Assembly (NCBI RefSeq): GCF_036241575.1
Contig: NZ_CP108455.1
Span: 3,902,001 to 3,966,000 of the forward strand
Length of the DNA: 64,000 nt
Origin: Streptomyces sp. NBC_01267
GTDB taxonomy: Bacteria > Actinomycetota > Actinomycetes > Streptomycetales > Streptomycetaceae
Reading direction: 5' to 3'
In this document: positions 1-6,623 of the stretch, piece by piece
Numbering within the stretch: position 1 is the stretch's first letter
Layout of the letters: the number at the start of each line of letters is the position of its first letter
Made by a program: the position numbers and the translations under genes
Notes under the pieces: model-generated
The model's database searches: none
What the model was told of the DNA's origin: nothing
Seen by the model: the letters and a program-made list of their open reading frames with translations, nothing else

Positions 1-299
1 AGGGCTGCCGTGCGACCGACCTCGCGGCCCACTACATGCTCGACAAGTCCACGATCAGCCGACAGCTCGCGGGCCTGGAGAAGCTCGGCCTGGTCGAACG
101 CCGCCCCGCCCCTGACGACCAGCGCGTCCAGGTCCTCCATCCCACCGAGGCGGGCACCAAGATGCTCGCCTCGACCCAGGGAAGCCGACGCGCGGCCGTA
201 CGCGACCGCCTGGCCGACTGGAGCGAGGAGGACCTCGATCGCTTCGCGGCCTATCTACTGCGTTACAACTCGGCGGAGTTGAGCCAGGACCTGCCATAG
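1..299 (+). CDS. MarR-family transcriptional regulator (C-terminal part)
   Basis: The reading frame is open from base 3 to the stop at 299, so the 5' end lies outside the window. The visible part holds the second half of a winged helix-turn-helix: a recognition-helix segment with DKSTISRQLAGLE, then LGLVERRPAPDDQR and the wing, followed by a C-terminal helix for dimerisation. This is the usual MarR layout, in which a dimer represses nearby genes until a small ligand or oxidant binds. The target and ligand cannot be seen because the upstream neighbour is missing. The family call is firm, the role is not. Confidence 0.8.
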   Translation, partial: GCRATDLAAHYMLDKSTISRQLAGLEKLGLVERRPAPDDQRVQVLHPTEAGTKMLASTQGSRRAAVRDRLADWSEEDLDRFAAYLLRYNSAELSQDLP

Positions 300-367
300 C
301 GCCTACGGCTGAAGCCCCACCGACCCCGACCCACTACCCCGGCCTGCCGCCCCCGGACCGACCTCCC

Positions 368-715
368 CTAGCAGGGGCCTTTCCCGACCGGCAGATACGC
401 CTCCGACCACTTACCGAGCTCATGAAGAGCGGGCCCGAGCGCCCGGCCCGCCTCCGTCAGCCGGTACGAGACCCGCAGCGGAGGCCCTTCGTCGACCTCG
501 CGCACAAGCAGTCCCGCCACCGCGAGCTCGGTCAGCCGATCGGAGAGCATCCGCTCACTGATCCCCGGGATCGCCCGCCGCAGATCCGCGAAGTACACCG
601 GCTGCTGCATCAGCACGGCCACGATCAGGCCGGTCCAGCGCTTGCCCAGCAGTTCGAAGACGCGCGTGATCGCCCCGCCGACCTGCTGGCACGCCTTCTC
701 ACCGTGTTCCGCCAT
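368..715 (-). CDS. HxlR-family winged-helix regulator
   Basis: A 115-residue protein of normal HxlR length. It begins with MAEHGEKACQQVGGAITRVFELLGKRW, carrying the family's early Cys followed by 'LLGKRWTGLIVAVL', then the DNA-binding FADLRRAIPGISERMLSDRLTEL and a wing (VSYRLTEAGRALGP). HxlR dimers often sense quinones, aldehydes or diamide-type oxidants through that N-terminal Cys. It is divergent from the azoreductase gene starting at 838, and the shared 122-bp gap suggests it represses that quinone/azo reductase. That regulatory link is inference from arrangement. Confidence 0.85.
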   Translation of the reverse strand: MAEHGEKACQQVGGAITRVFELLGKRWTGLIVAVLMQQPVYFADLRRAIPGISERMLSDRLTELAVAGLLVREVDEGPPLRVSYRLTEAGRALGPALHELGKWSEAYLPVGKGPC

Positions 716-837
716 GTCTTCAGAGTACTGAGTGCCGACCCCTCCTCGAAGGGCTGCGGAAAAGTAAGGGACTATGCTATTTATAGGTACGCATGATTTT
801 TAGGACCATGCTTCCCGACGCATCCACGGAGAACCTC

Positions 838-1452
838 ATGGCTACCCTTCTGCATATCGACTCCGCCGTCTTTCCGCAGGGTTCCGTGTCCCGAGAGGTC
901 ACAGCCGCCTATGTGAACGCCTGGCGCGAGCAGCACCCCGACGGCACGGTCGTCTACCGCGATCTGGCAGCCGACCCGCTGCCGCACCTGGACGCCGCCA
1001 GTACGGCCGCAGGCGCCGAGGCCCCGCTCCGCGCCGAGCTCGCCACCGAACTCGCCGAAGCCGACGCCGTACTGATCGGCGCCCCCATGTACAACTTCAC
1101 GATCCCCTCCACCCTCAAGGCATGGCTCGACCACGTGATCATCGTCGGCCACAACGCGGGCGGCGCGGAGAGCCCGCTGGCCGGCACCCCGTTCACCGTG
1201 GTGGCCAGCCGTGGCGGCTCGTACGCGCCCGGCACGCCCCGCGAGGGCTTCGAGTTCGTGCAGAACTACCTGGAGAAGCTGCTGACGGGCATGTTCGGCG
1301 CCGAAGTCGACTTCATCGTGCCCGAGTTGACCCTTGCTGCCTCGCAGCCCGCCATGGCCGACCTCATCCCGCTCGCCGAGGCCTCCCGCGCCAAGGCCCT
1401 CGATGACGCCGCCTCGAAGGCCAAGGCGCTCGCTTCACGCCTCGCCGCCTGA
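838..1452 (+). CDS. azoR: FMN-dependent NADH azoreductase / quinone reductase (AzoR/AcpD type)
   Basis: A 204-residue flavodoxin-fold protein. It opens with MATLLHIDSAVFPQGSVSRE, the family's beta-1 and phosphate-binding loop for FMN, and has the characteristic PMYNFTIPSTLKAWLDHV segment near residue 85 and VVASRGGSY near 120. AzoR enzymes reduce azo dyes and quinones with two electrons from NADH. I chose the ATG at 838 over an in-frame upstream ATG at 793 because GGAG at 828-831 is well spaced and the homologous fold begins there. It is divergent from the HxlR gene, an arrangement common for quinone-inducible reductases. Confidence 0.88.
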   Translation: MATLLHIDSAVFPQGSVSREVTAAYVNAWREQHPDGTVVYRDLAADPLPHLDAASTAAGAEAPLRAELATELAEADAVLIGAPMYNFTIPSTLKAWLDHVIIVGHNAGGAESPLAGTPFTVVASRGGSYAPGTPREGFEFVQNYLEKLLTGMFGAEVDFIVPELTLAASQPAMADLIPLAEASRAKALDDAASKAKALASRLAA

Positions 1453-1480
1453 CGGACCGGCCCACGCAACAGGCCGGGAA

Positions 1481-1526
1481 ACGTGAAACCTCCGCGCGGC
1501 CTTCGGGCCAGGCGGAGGTTTCACGT
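1481..1526. terminator. Bidirectional hairpin at azoR/terB convergence, containing parS
   Basis: Perfect 15-bp inverted repeat (arms 1481-1495 and 1512-1526) with a 16-base loop that itself can fold (GGCC-TTCG-GGCC). It sits between convergent azoR (ends 1452) and terB (ends 1647). The right arm runs into a complete parS (1518-1531) and the left arm carries its half site. Confidence 0.8.
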
Positions 1527-1531
1527 GAAAC
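1518..1531. other. parS centromere site 1
   Basis: Perfect 14-bp palindrome GTTTCACGTGAAAC, the Streptomyces ParB-binding core. It overlaps the right arm of the azoR/terB hairpin and is the parS furthest from oriC in the window, about 41 kb away. Confidence 0.9.
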
Positions 1532-1646
1532 GTAGTGGTCAAATCACCTCAGGATCAGGCCCGTTGGCGCTTTGACCCGTTGCCCGTTGGCCCGTTGCCT
1601 CATTCCGGATTCCGGCCTGCCCGGAAAAGACCGAACCGATCAGGTC

Positions 1647-2102
1647 CTAGAGGTCGAACTCGGCCGGGGCGATCCCCACGGCGAAGCACGCCTCACGGAC
1701 CACAGCCCGCTCGGTCGCGTCGAAGTCGCCGTCGGCTCCGCCGATGACGATGCCGATCTGGATCACAGCGCGGGCCTCGGTCGGCTTCTTGCTGACCTTG
1801 CCGATGGTCTGCAGGATGCTGACCTTGCCGAAGTCGAAGTCGGCGGTCAGCTTCTGGCAGTAATCGTTGAAGCGCTGCTGAAGGTCGTCAGCGGAGAAGT
1901 TCTGCAGCACCTCGTTCGACCCGATGAGGGAAGCGACGCGCTGACGCTCGGAGGCGTCGATGGATCCGTCGGCCGCAGCGACCAGTGCGCACATCGCCAT
2001 GCTCGCGTCGCGGAACGCCCCGCTCTTGAGGTCGTTCTTCTTGGCATTGAGCTGCGTCTGCATCGTCGACGCCGAGTCCTTGATGCGGTCCCAGAGAGCC
2101 AT
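1647..2102 (-). CDS. TerB-family tellurite-resistance / stress protein
   Basis: A 151-residue cytosolic protein that starts MALWDRIKDSASTMQTQL and carries the TerB helical core with acidic metal-binding stretches: 'CALVAAADGSIDASERQRV' near residue 37 and 'IGGADGDFDATERAVVREA' near residue 120. TerB-like proteins act with TerD-family Ca2+-binding proteins at the membrane under metal, phage or oxidative stress, by a mechanism still unclear. The ATG at 2102 is preceded by AGGAG eight bases upstream, which decides it over a longer open frame. It lies directly downstream of a TerD gene in the same direction. Confidence 0.88.
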   Translation of the reverse strand: MALWDRIKDSASTMQTQLNAKKNDLKSGAFRDASMAMCALVAAADGSIDASERQRVASLIGSNEVLQNFSADDLQQRFNDYCQKLTADFDFGKVSILQTIGKVSKKPTEARAVIQIGIVIGGADGDFDATERAVVREACFAVGIAPAEFDL

Positions 2103-2130
2103 ACGAATTACTCCTGTTTTCGGTGCGGTG

Positions 2131-2210
2131 CGGTGAAGTTGAGTACGGTGCGGTGAAGCCGGGTGGCGAGCGGTGAAGCCGGTTGGCGAGCGGTGGAGTG
2201 AGCTGCCGTG
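2131..2210. repeat. Four degenerate 20-bp tandem repeats
   Basis: The octamer CGGTGAAG (last copy CGGTGGAG) recurs at 2131, 2151, 2171 and 2191, exactly 20 bases apart, in the 193-bp gap between terD and terB. The two middle units are nearly identical. Nothing else is evident in the gap. Confidence 0.8.
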
Positions 2211-2295
2211 GCGCAGCATCGGCTCCGCCAGCAGCACCGACTCCATCAGCGGCGTCGTCGGAACCGCCGGCGGCCTGGCGTCCGGGCCCCCTGGA

Positions 2296-2871
2296 TCAGA
2301 CGCTGACGCCGAAGTCAGCGGCGATGCCTGCCAGGCCGGAGGCGTAACCCTGGCCCACCGCACGGAACTTCCACTCCGCACCGTTGCGGTAGAGCTCGCC
2401 GAAGACCATCGCCGTCTCCGTGGAGGCGTCCTCGCTCAGGTCGTATCGGGCGATCTCGGCCCCGCCCGCCTGGTTGATGACGCGGATGAACGCGTTGCGG
2501 ACCTGACCGAAGCTCTGGCCACGCCCCTCCGCCTCGTGGATCGAGACCGGAAAGACGATCTTGGTGACCTCGGCGGGTACCGCAGCAAGGTTGACCTTGA
2601 TGGACTCGTCGTCGCCCTCACCTTCACCGGTGAGGTTGTCGCCCGTGTGCTCGACGGACCCGTCCGGGCTGGTCAGGTTGTTGTAGAAGACGAAGTGCCG
2701 GTCGGAGACGACCTTCCCGGAGTCGTTGCACAGCAGCGCACTGGCGTCCAGGTCGTAGTCCGCACCCGTCGTCGTACGCACGTCCCAGCCGAGGCCCACC
2801 ACGACGGCGGTCAGGCCGGGCGCCTCCTTGCTCAGCGAGACGTTTCCGCCCTTGGCGAGGCTCACACCCAT
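2296..2871 (-). CDS. terD: TerD-family Ca2+-binding stress protein
   Basis: A 191-residue protein, the full normal length. It starts [20 protein letters not shown] and shows the duplicated TerD calcium sites: '[16 protein letters not shown]' plus '[19 protein letters not shown]' in the first half and '[23 protein letters not shown]' in the second. TerD proteins bind Ca2+ and are induced by tellurite and other envelope stress; Streptomyces has many paralogues, some linked to differentiation. It is transcribed toward terB, and the two probably form one unit although 193 bp with tandem repeats separates them. Confidence 0.92.
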   Translation of the reverse strand: MGVSLAKGGNVSLSKEAPGLTAVVVGLGWDVRTTTGADYDLDASALLCNDSGKVVSDRHFVFYNNLTSPDGSVEHTGDNLTGEGEGDDESIKVNLAAVPAEVTKIVFPVSIHEAEGRGQSFGQVRNAFIRVINQAGGAEIARYDLSEDASTETAMVFGELYRNGAEWKFRAVGQGYASGLAGIAADFGVSV

Positions 2872-2885
2872 GTTGCTTCCCTTCT

Positions 2886-2960
2886 CGAATCCACAAGCCG
2901 GCGATCCACCAGCCGGCGATCCACCAGCCGGTCGAATCCACAGGCCGACGAATCCACCCG
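2886..2960. repeat. 15-bp tandem repeats upstream of terD
   Basis: Units at 2886-2900, 2901-2915 and 2916-2930 follow the pattern GCGATCCACCAGCCG (first copy slightly changed), then a looser 18-bp copy and a partial one. They occupy the terD promoter/leader region. Confidence 0.75.
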
Positions 2961-3034
2961 TCCGGAACCACCGGCATCCGCTGCCGGTTCCGCTACTGGT
3001 TCCGGTCCCCGTTCCGATTCCCGGACCAGCATCT

Positions 3035-3058
3035 GAAATCTACAGCACTGTAGATTTC
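3035..3058. promoter_or_regulatory. Predicted BlaI operator
   Basis: Inverted repeat GAAATCTACA - GCAC - TGTAGATTTC, with perfect 10-bp arms, about 85 bp before blaI. The TACA...TGTA core matches the type of operator bound by BlaI/MecI dimers, so autoregulation is expected. Confidence 0.75.
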
Positions 3059-3143
3059 ACGTCGGGAAGGCCGCACTGCCGCTACCCCCGCTGGATACGA
3101 TGGCCGAACACCCGGCGAGGCACCGAGCGAAGGAGTCCGCGGC

Positions 3144-3563
3144 ATGGGCGGAGAGAAGGACAGCCGGGCCCCCGGCCCGCGTGCCCGCAGACGAGGACAG
3201 GGCGAACTCGAGGCCCAGGTCCTGTCCGTGCTCGGTACGGCCCATGAACCCGCCACGGCCGCCTGGGTGCAGGAGCAGCTGGGCGGCGGCCTCGCCTACA
3301 CCACGGTCATCACCATCCTGACGCGGCTGCACGAGAAGAAGGCCGTCAGGCGAACCAGTACCGGGCGCCCCATCCTCTGGGAGCCGGTGGCCGACGAGTC
3401 CGGTCTCGCGGCCCTGCGGATGCGGCAGTTGCTCGACAAGCAGGAGAACCGCGGCGCGGTGCTCTCCAGCTTCGTCTCCGCCCTCTCCCTCGACGACGAG
3501 CATCTGCTGCGCTCGCTTCTCAACGAGACCTCCGACGCCCCGACGGACGAAGCGGAGAGCTGA
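3144..3563 (+). CDS. BlaI/MecI-family repressor
   Basis: A 139-residue winged-helix protein. The DNA-binding half is RRRGQGELEAQVLSVLGTA...TAAWVQEQLGGGLAYTTVITILTRLHEKKAVRR, the classic BlaI arrangement, followed by a dimerisation tail with FVSALSLDDEHLLRSLL. AAGGAG eight bases before the ATG supports the start. It is followed after three bases by an M56 metallopeptidase, so the pair is a BlaI/BlaR1-type unit in which peptidase activation would lead to cleavage of the repressor. The operator upstream argues for autoregulation. What signal it answers is unknown. Confidence 0.92.
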   Translation: MGGEKDSRAPGPRARRRGQGELEAQVLSVLGTAHEPATAAWVQEQLGGGLAYTTVITILTRLHEKKAVRRTSTGRPILWEPVADESGLAALRMRQLLDKQENRGAVLSSFVSALSLDDEHLLRSLLNETSDAPTDEAES

Positions 3564-3566
3564 CCC

Positions 3567-4499
3567 ATGGGCGTGTTCGTCCTCCTGCCCCTGGTTCTGC
3601 CGCTGACCGCCCTGCCCATCGCGCGCCTGGCCGAACAGCATCTGCATCCACGGAGCGCCGCCCGGCTGCTCACCCTGGTCGCGGTGATCCTCGCCGCGTG
3701 CAGCACGCTCTGTCTGGGACTGCTGATGGTCGTGGGCACCGCCCAACTCCCGGGAAATCCTCTCCCGGACGGCTGGTCCGACCCCGAAGTGCGGGACGCC
3801 GTCCCCTGTTTCGAGGTGGTCGGCAAGGCCGCCATCGTGGCCCTCGCCCTGGTAGCGGCCGGCTGCACACTCACCCTGTACCACCACCTCGGATTCCGGG
3901 CCGGGGCCCACCGGACGCTGGCCCTGCTGCCGACCCCGTCCGAGGTCGCGGTCCTGCCCGACGACACCCCGTACGCGTACGCCCTGCCCGGATCGCCCGG
4001 CCGGATCGTGATGTCCACCGGCATGGCCTCCTGCCTCACCGAGGAGGAGCGCGGAGTGCTGCTCGCCCATGAGCGCGCGCATCTGACGGGCCACCACCAC
4101 CGGCTGCTGCTCGCGTCGCGGCTGGCCGGCTGCGCGAATCCGCTGCTGCGACCGCTGCGGGAAGCCGTCGCGTACAGCACCGAGCGGTGGGCCGACGAGG
4201 AGGCGGCGCAGGTCACCGGCGACCGGCGGATGACCGCACGCGCCGTCGGCCGAGCGGCGCTCGTCAGCCGCCGGGCCACCGCCCCCGGACTGGCCGCGTT
4301 CGCGGGAGCGGGACCGGTCCCGCGCAGGGTGGCGGCCCTGCTGGGACCCCCGCCCGCCACCAGTGGCTGGCCACCGGCCCTGACGACAGCGGGGTTCGCC
4401 GCGCTGGTCGCGGCAGCGGGGACGGCCGCGTCGACACTGTCCGCGCTCAATTCGGCCTTCGCGCTGTTCCTCGTACTCGAAGCGGCCACACCGCTCTGA
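3567..4499 (+). CDS. M56-family membrane metallopeptidase (BlaR1-like, no sensor domain)
   Basis: A 310-residue membrane protein. It has hydrophobic segments near residues 1-20, 30-55 and 85-110, then a soluble zinc-peptidase domain with HERAH at about residue 170 (HExxH) and the downstream ERWADEEAA segment that supplies the third ligand, and a last membrane segment at the C-terminus. It ends there: the extracellular penicillin-binding sensor of true BlaR1 is absent. It is probably translationally coupled to blaI. The family role is cleavage-driven inactivation of the partner repressor; the inducing signal is not visible. Confidence 0.87.
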   Translation: MGVFVLLPLVLPLTALPIARLAEQHLHPRSAARLLTLVAVILAACSTLCLGLLMVVGTAQLPGNPLPDGWSDPEVRDAVPCFEVVGKAAIVALALVAAGCTLTLYHHLGFRAGAHRTLALLPTPSEVAVLPDDTPYAYALPGSPGRIVMSTGMASCLTEEERGVLLAHERAHLTGHHHRLLLASRLAGCANPLLRPLREAVAYSTERWADEEAAQVTGDRRMTARAVGRAALVSRRATAPGLAAFAGAGPVPRRVAALLGPPPATSGWPPALTTAGFAALVAAAGTAASTLSALNSAFALFLVLEAATPL

Positions 4500-4616
4500 C
4501 GGGCACACAGCTGTACAGCCACACCGCTCCGACGGCACCCGGCCGTCACGGCCACACCGCTCCGACAGCCACTCGGCCGTAACGGCAGCGCCCCGCCGAC
4601 GACGACACGCCGAGAT

Positions 4617-4650
4617 GCCCGGTCCGGGGAACAGGCTCCCCGGACCGGGC
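4617..4650. terminator. Bidirectional hairpin between M56 gene and tatA
   Basis: 14-bp perfect stem (4617-4630 with 4637-4650), 6-base loop, between convergent genes ending at 4499 and 4667. Just upstream, 4502-4600 holds two imperfect copies of a roughly 40-bp unit beginning GCCACACCGCTCCGAC. Confidence 0.8.
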
Positions 4651-4666
4651 CATCACCCGCCGCTGG

Positions 4667-4942
4667 TCAGGCGGCGGTGTCGGCGCTCTTCGGTACCTGC
4701 TGCTCCGTGGACAGCTTCACGCCGGCCGGTTCCACGGACGGCACAGCCCCTTCCGCCGTCTGGGTGCCGGACGCGGGGCCCGCCGCCGCATCCTCCTTCA
4801 TCGCCTTGGCCTCGCTCTTGAGGATGCGCATCGACTTGCCCAGCGCGCGGGCCGTGTCGGGCAGTTTCTTCGAGCCGAACATCACCATGACCACAATCGC
4901 CACGATGAGCAGGTGCCAGGGCTCCAGTCCGTTGCGGAGCAT
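4667..4942 (-). CDS. tatA: TatA/TatE-like twin-arginine translocase component
   Basis: A 91-residue protein with the TatA plan: a short N-terminus, one membrane helix (WHLLIVAIVVMVMFGSKKLP, residues 9-28) ending in the FGxKKLP hinge, an amphipathic helix (DTARALGKSMRILKSEAKAM) and a Pro/Ala-rich acidic tail. TatA rings permit export of folded proteins with twin-arginine signals. No tatB or tatC is adjacent, so this is likely an extra copy beside the main tat genes elsewhere. The ATG at 4942 is chosen because the membrane helix follows it directly. Confidence 0.88.
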   Translation of the reverse strand: MLRNGLEPWHLLIVAIVVMVMFGSKKLPDTARALGKSMRILKSEAKAMKEDAAAGPASGTQTAEGAVPSVEPAGVKLSTEQQVPKSADTAA

Positions 4943-5086
4943 GTCCACCCCACCCTTCTTCTCGTCGGCCGACGGCACACACCGCCGGATGCATCTCCAG
5001 AAAAGCTTGCTACATTGCGCAACTGTACAACCATGGGGTGGGGCCGTTCGTCCCCTCTGTACGGACGGACGAATGAAAGCACGCAG

Positions 5087-6610
5087 ATGAAATCCAGCGA
5101 CAGGACGACACCCGCCCACGACCGACGGGCTCACGGCGCGAGCCGCGCGCAGAACCGCGGGAAGCGGCGCAAACGCAGCCGGGTACGGCTCGTACTCGCC
5201 ATAGCCGTGTCCGTGGTGGTGCTCGCCACCGCCGGAGCCGGCTGGCTCTACCTCCGGCTGAGCGGCAACATCAACTCCTTCAGCTCGGACGGAGTCGCCG
5301 TGAACCGCCCGGCGGCCTCCACCAAGGGCGAGAACGTGCTGGTCATCGGTTCGGACGCGCGAACCGGCGGGAACAGCGCACTGGGCGGCGGCGACAAGAA
5401 CGACGTGGGCCGTTCCGACACCGCGTTCCTGCTGCACATCTACGCCGACCACAAGCACGCGCTCGCCGTGTCCATCCCGCGCGACACCCTCGTCACCATC
5501 CCGTCGTGCAAACTGCCCAACGGCAGCTGGACCCAGCCGCAGTCCGCCACCATGTTCAACGCGGCGTACTCCGTCGGCCAGACCGCCAAGGGCAACCCGG
5601 CCTGCACCCAGAACACCGTGGAGAAGCTGACCGGACTACGGGTCGACCACACCGTCGTCGTCGACTTCGAGGGCTTCTCACGACTCACCGGCGTCGTCGG
5701 CGGCGTCCAGGTCTGCCTGCCGCAGGACATCTACCAGCGGGACCTCAACCCGAACCAGACCGCCCGCGGCAAGCTCCTCTTCCACCGCGGCGAGCAGAAC
5801 GTGTCCGGGCAGCAGGCACTGGACTACGTACGGATCAGGCACGGCATCGGGGACGGCTCGGACATCGGCCGGATCAAACGCCAGCAGGCCTTCGTCTCCG
5901 CCCTGCTCAAGAAGGTGAAGGACGACGGCTTCACGCCCACCAAACTGCTGCCGCTCGCCGACGCGGCCACCCACTCGCTGACCGTCGACCCCGGCCTGTC
6001 GAGCGCCGACAAACTGCTCTCCTTCGTGATGTCCATGAAGGGCATCGACCTGCACAACGTCAAGTTCATCACCGTCCCCTGGCGGTACCAGGGCTCCCGC
6101 GTCGCCATCGTGGAACCGGACGCCGACGCCCTGTGGTCCACCCTCCGGGAGGACCGGACCCTGGACGGGAAGGACGCGAGCGGCAAGAACGGCGACAAGG
6201 CGCCGTCCCCCTCGCCGAGCGCCGAGGGCCCCGTGTCCGGCACCGGCATCGCCGTCGCCGTCCAGAACGGCACCACCGTCACCGGGCTGGCCGGCCGCGC
6301 CGCGCAGACCCTGAAGGACCACAGCTTCACCGTGACCGGGACCGGGACGGCGGGCAGCCAGGACCACACCTCGACCGTCATCGACTACGGACCCGGCCAG
6401 AAGGCGAAGGCCCGGACCGTGGCCCGGCTCTTCGCCGGGGCGGAACTCCAGGAATCCACCGCCCCGGGAATCACCGTGACCGTGGGCACGTCCTACGCCG
6501 CCGACCCCACGGCCACCGCGAGCAGCGCCCCCTCATCGGTCCCCTCGTCCGTGGCCTCCGGCGCCAGATCCGGCGACGACGGCCCGTGCAGCGACCTGTC
6601 CTACGGATGA
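5087..6610 (+). CDS. LytR-CpsA-Psr (LCP) family cell-wall polymer ligase
   Basis: About 507 residues. A basic cytosolic N-terminus (RGKRRKRSRVR) leads to one membrane helix near residues 32-55, then the extracellular LCP domain with the signature ENVLVIGSDAR, SDTAFLLHI, SIPRDTLVTIP and DYVRIRHGIGDGSDIGRIKRQQ, whose Arg and Asp residues bind the polyprenyl pyrophosphate head. A Ser/Pro-rich linker leads to a LytR_C domain (VAVQNGTTVTGLA...). LCP enzymes attach teichoic or other secondary polymers to peptidoglycan. The ATG at 5087 is preferred since the charged N-terminus and single helix follow; in-frame alternatives upstream lack support. Confidence 0.9.
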   Translation: MKSSDRTTPAHDRRAHGASRAQNRGKRRKRSRVRLVLAIAVSVVVLATAGAGWLYLRLSGNINSFSSDGVAVNRPAASTKGENVLVIGSDARTGGNSALGGGDKNDVGRSDTAFLLHIYADHKHALAVSIPRDTLVTIPSCKLPNGSWTQPQSATMFNAAYSVGQTAKGNPACTQNTVEKLTGLRVDHTVVVDFEGFSRLTGVVGGVQVCLPQDIYQRDLNPNQTARGKLLFHRGEQNVSGQQALDYVRIRHGIGDGSDIGRIKRQQAFVSALLKKVKDDGFTPTKLLPLADAATHSLTVDPGLSSADKLLSFVMSMKGIDLHNVKFITVPWRYQGSRVAIVEPDADALWSTLREDRTLDGKDASGKNGDKAPSPSPSAEGPVSGTGIAVAVQNGTTVTGLAGRAAQTLKDHSFTVTGTGTAGSQDHTSTVIDYGPGQKAKARTVARLFAGAELQESTAPGITVTVGTSYAADPTATASSAPSSVPSSVASGARSGDDGPCSDLSYG

Positions 6611-6623
6611 CAGCGGACGGCCG

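Noticed and set aside
1482..1488. Isolated CGTGAAAC half sites (also near 52374) as extra parS
   Set aside because: Only half of the palindrome is present; they are explained as hairpin arms pairing with the full site.
2886..2960. Repeat arrays upstream of terD/terB as CRISPR
   Set aside because: Units are 15-20 bp with no spacers and no cas genes.
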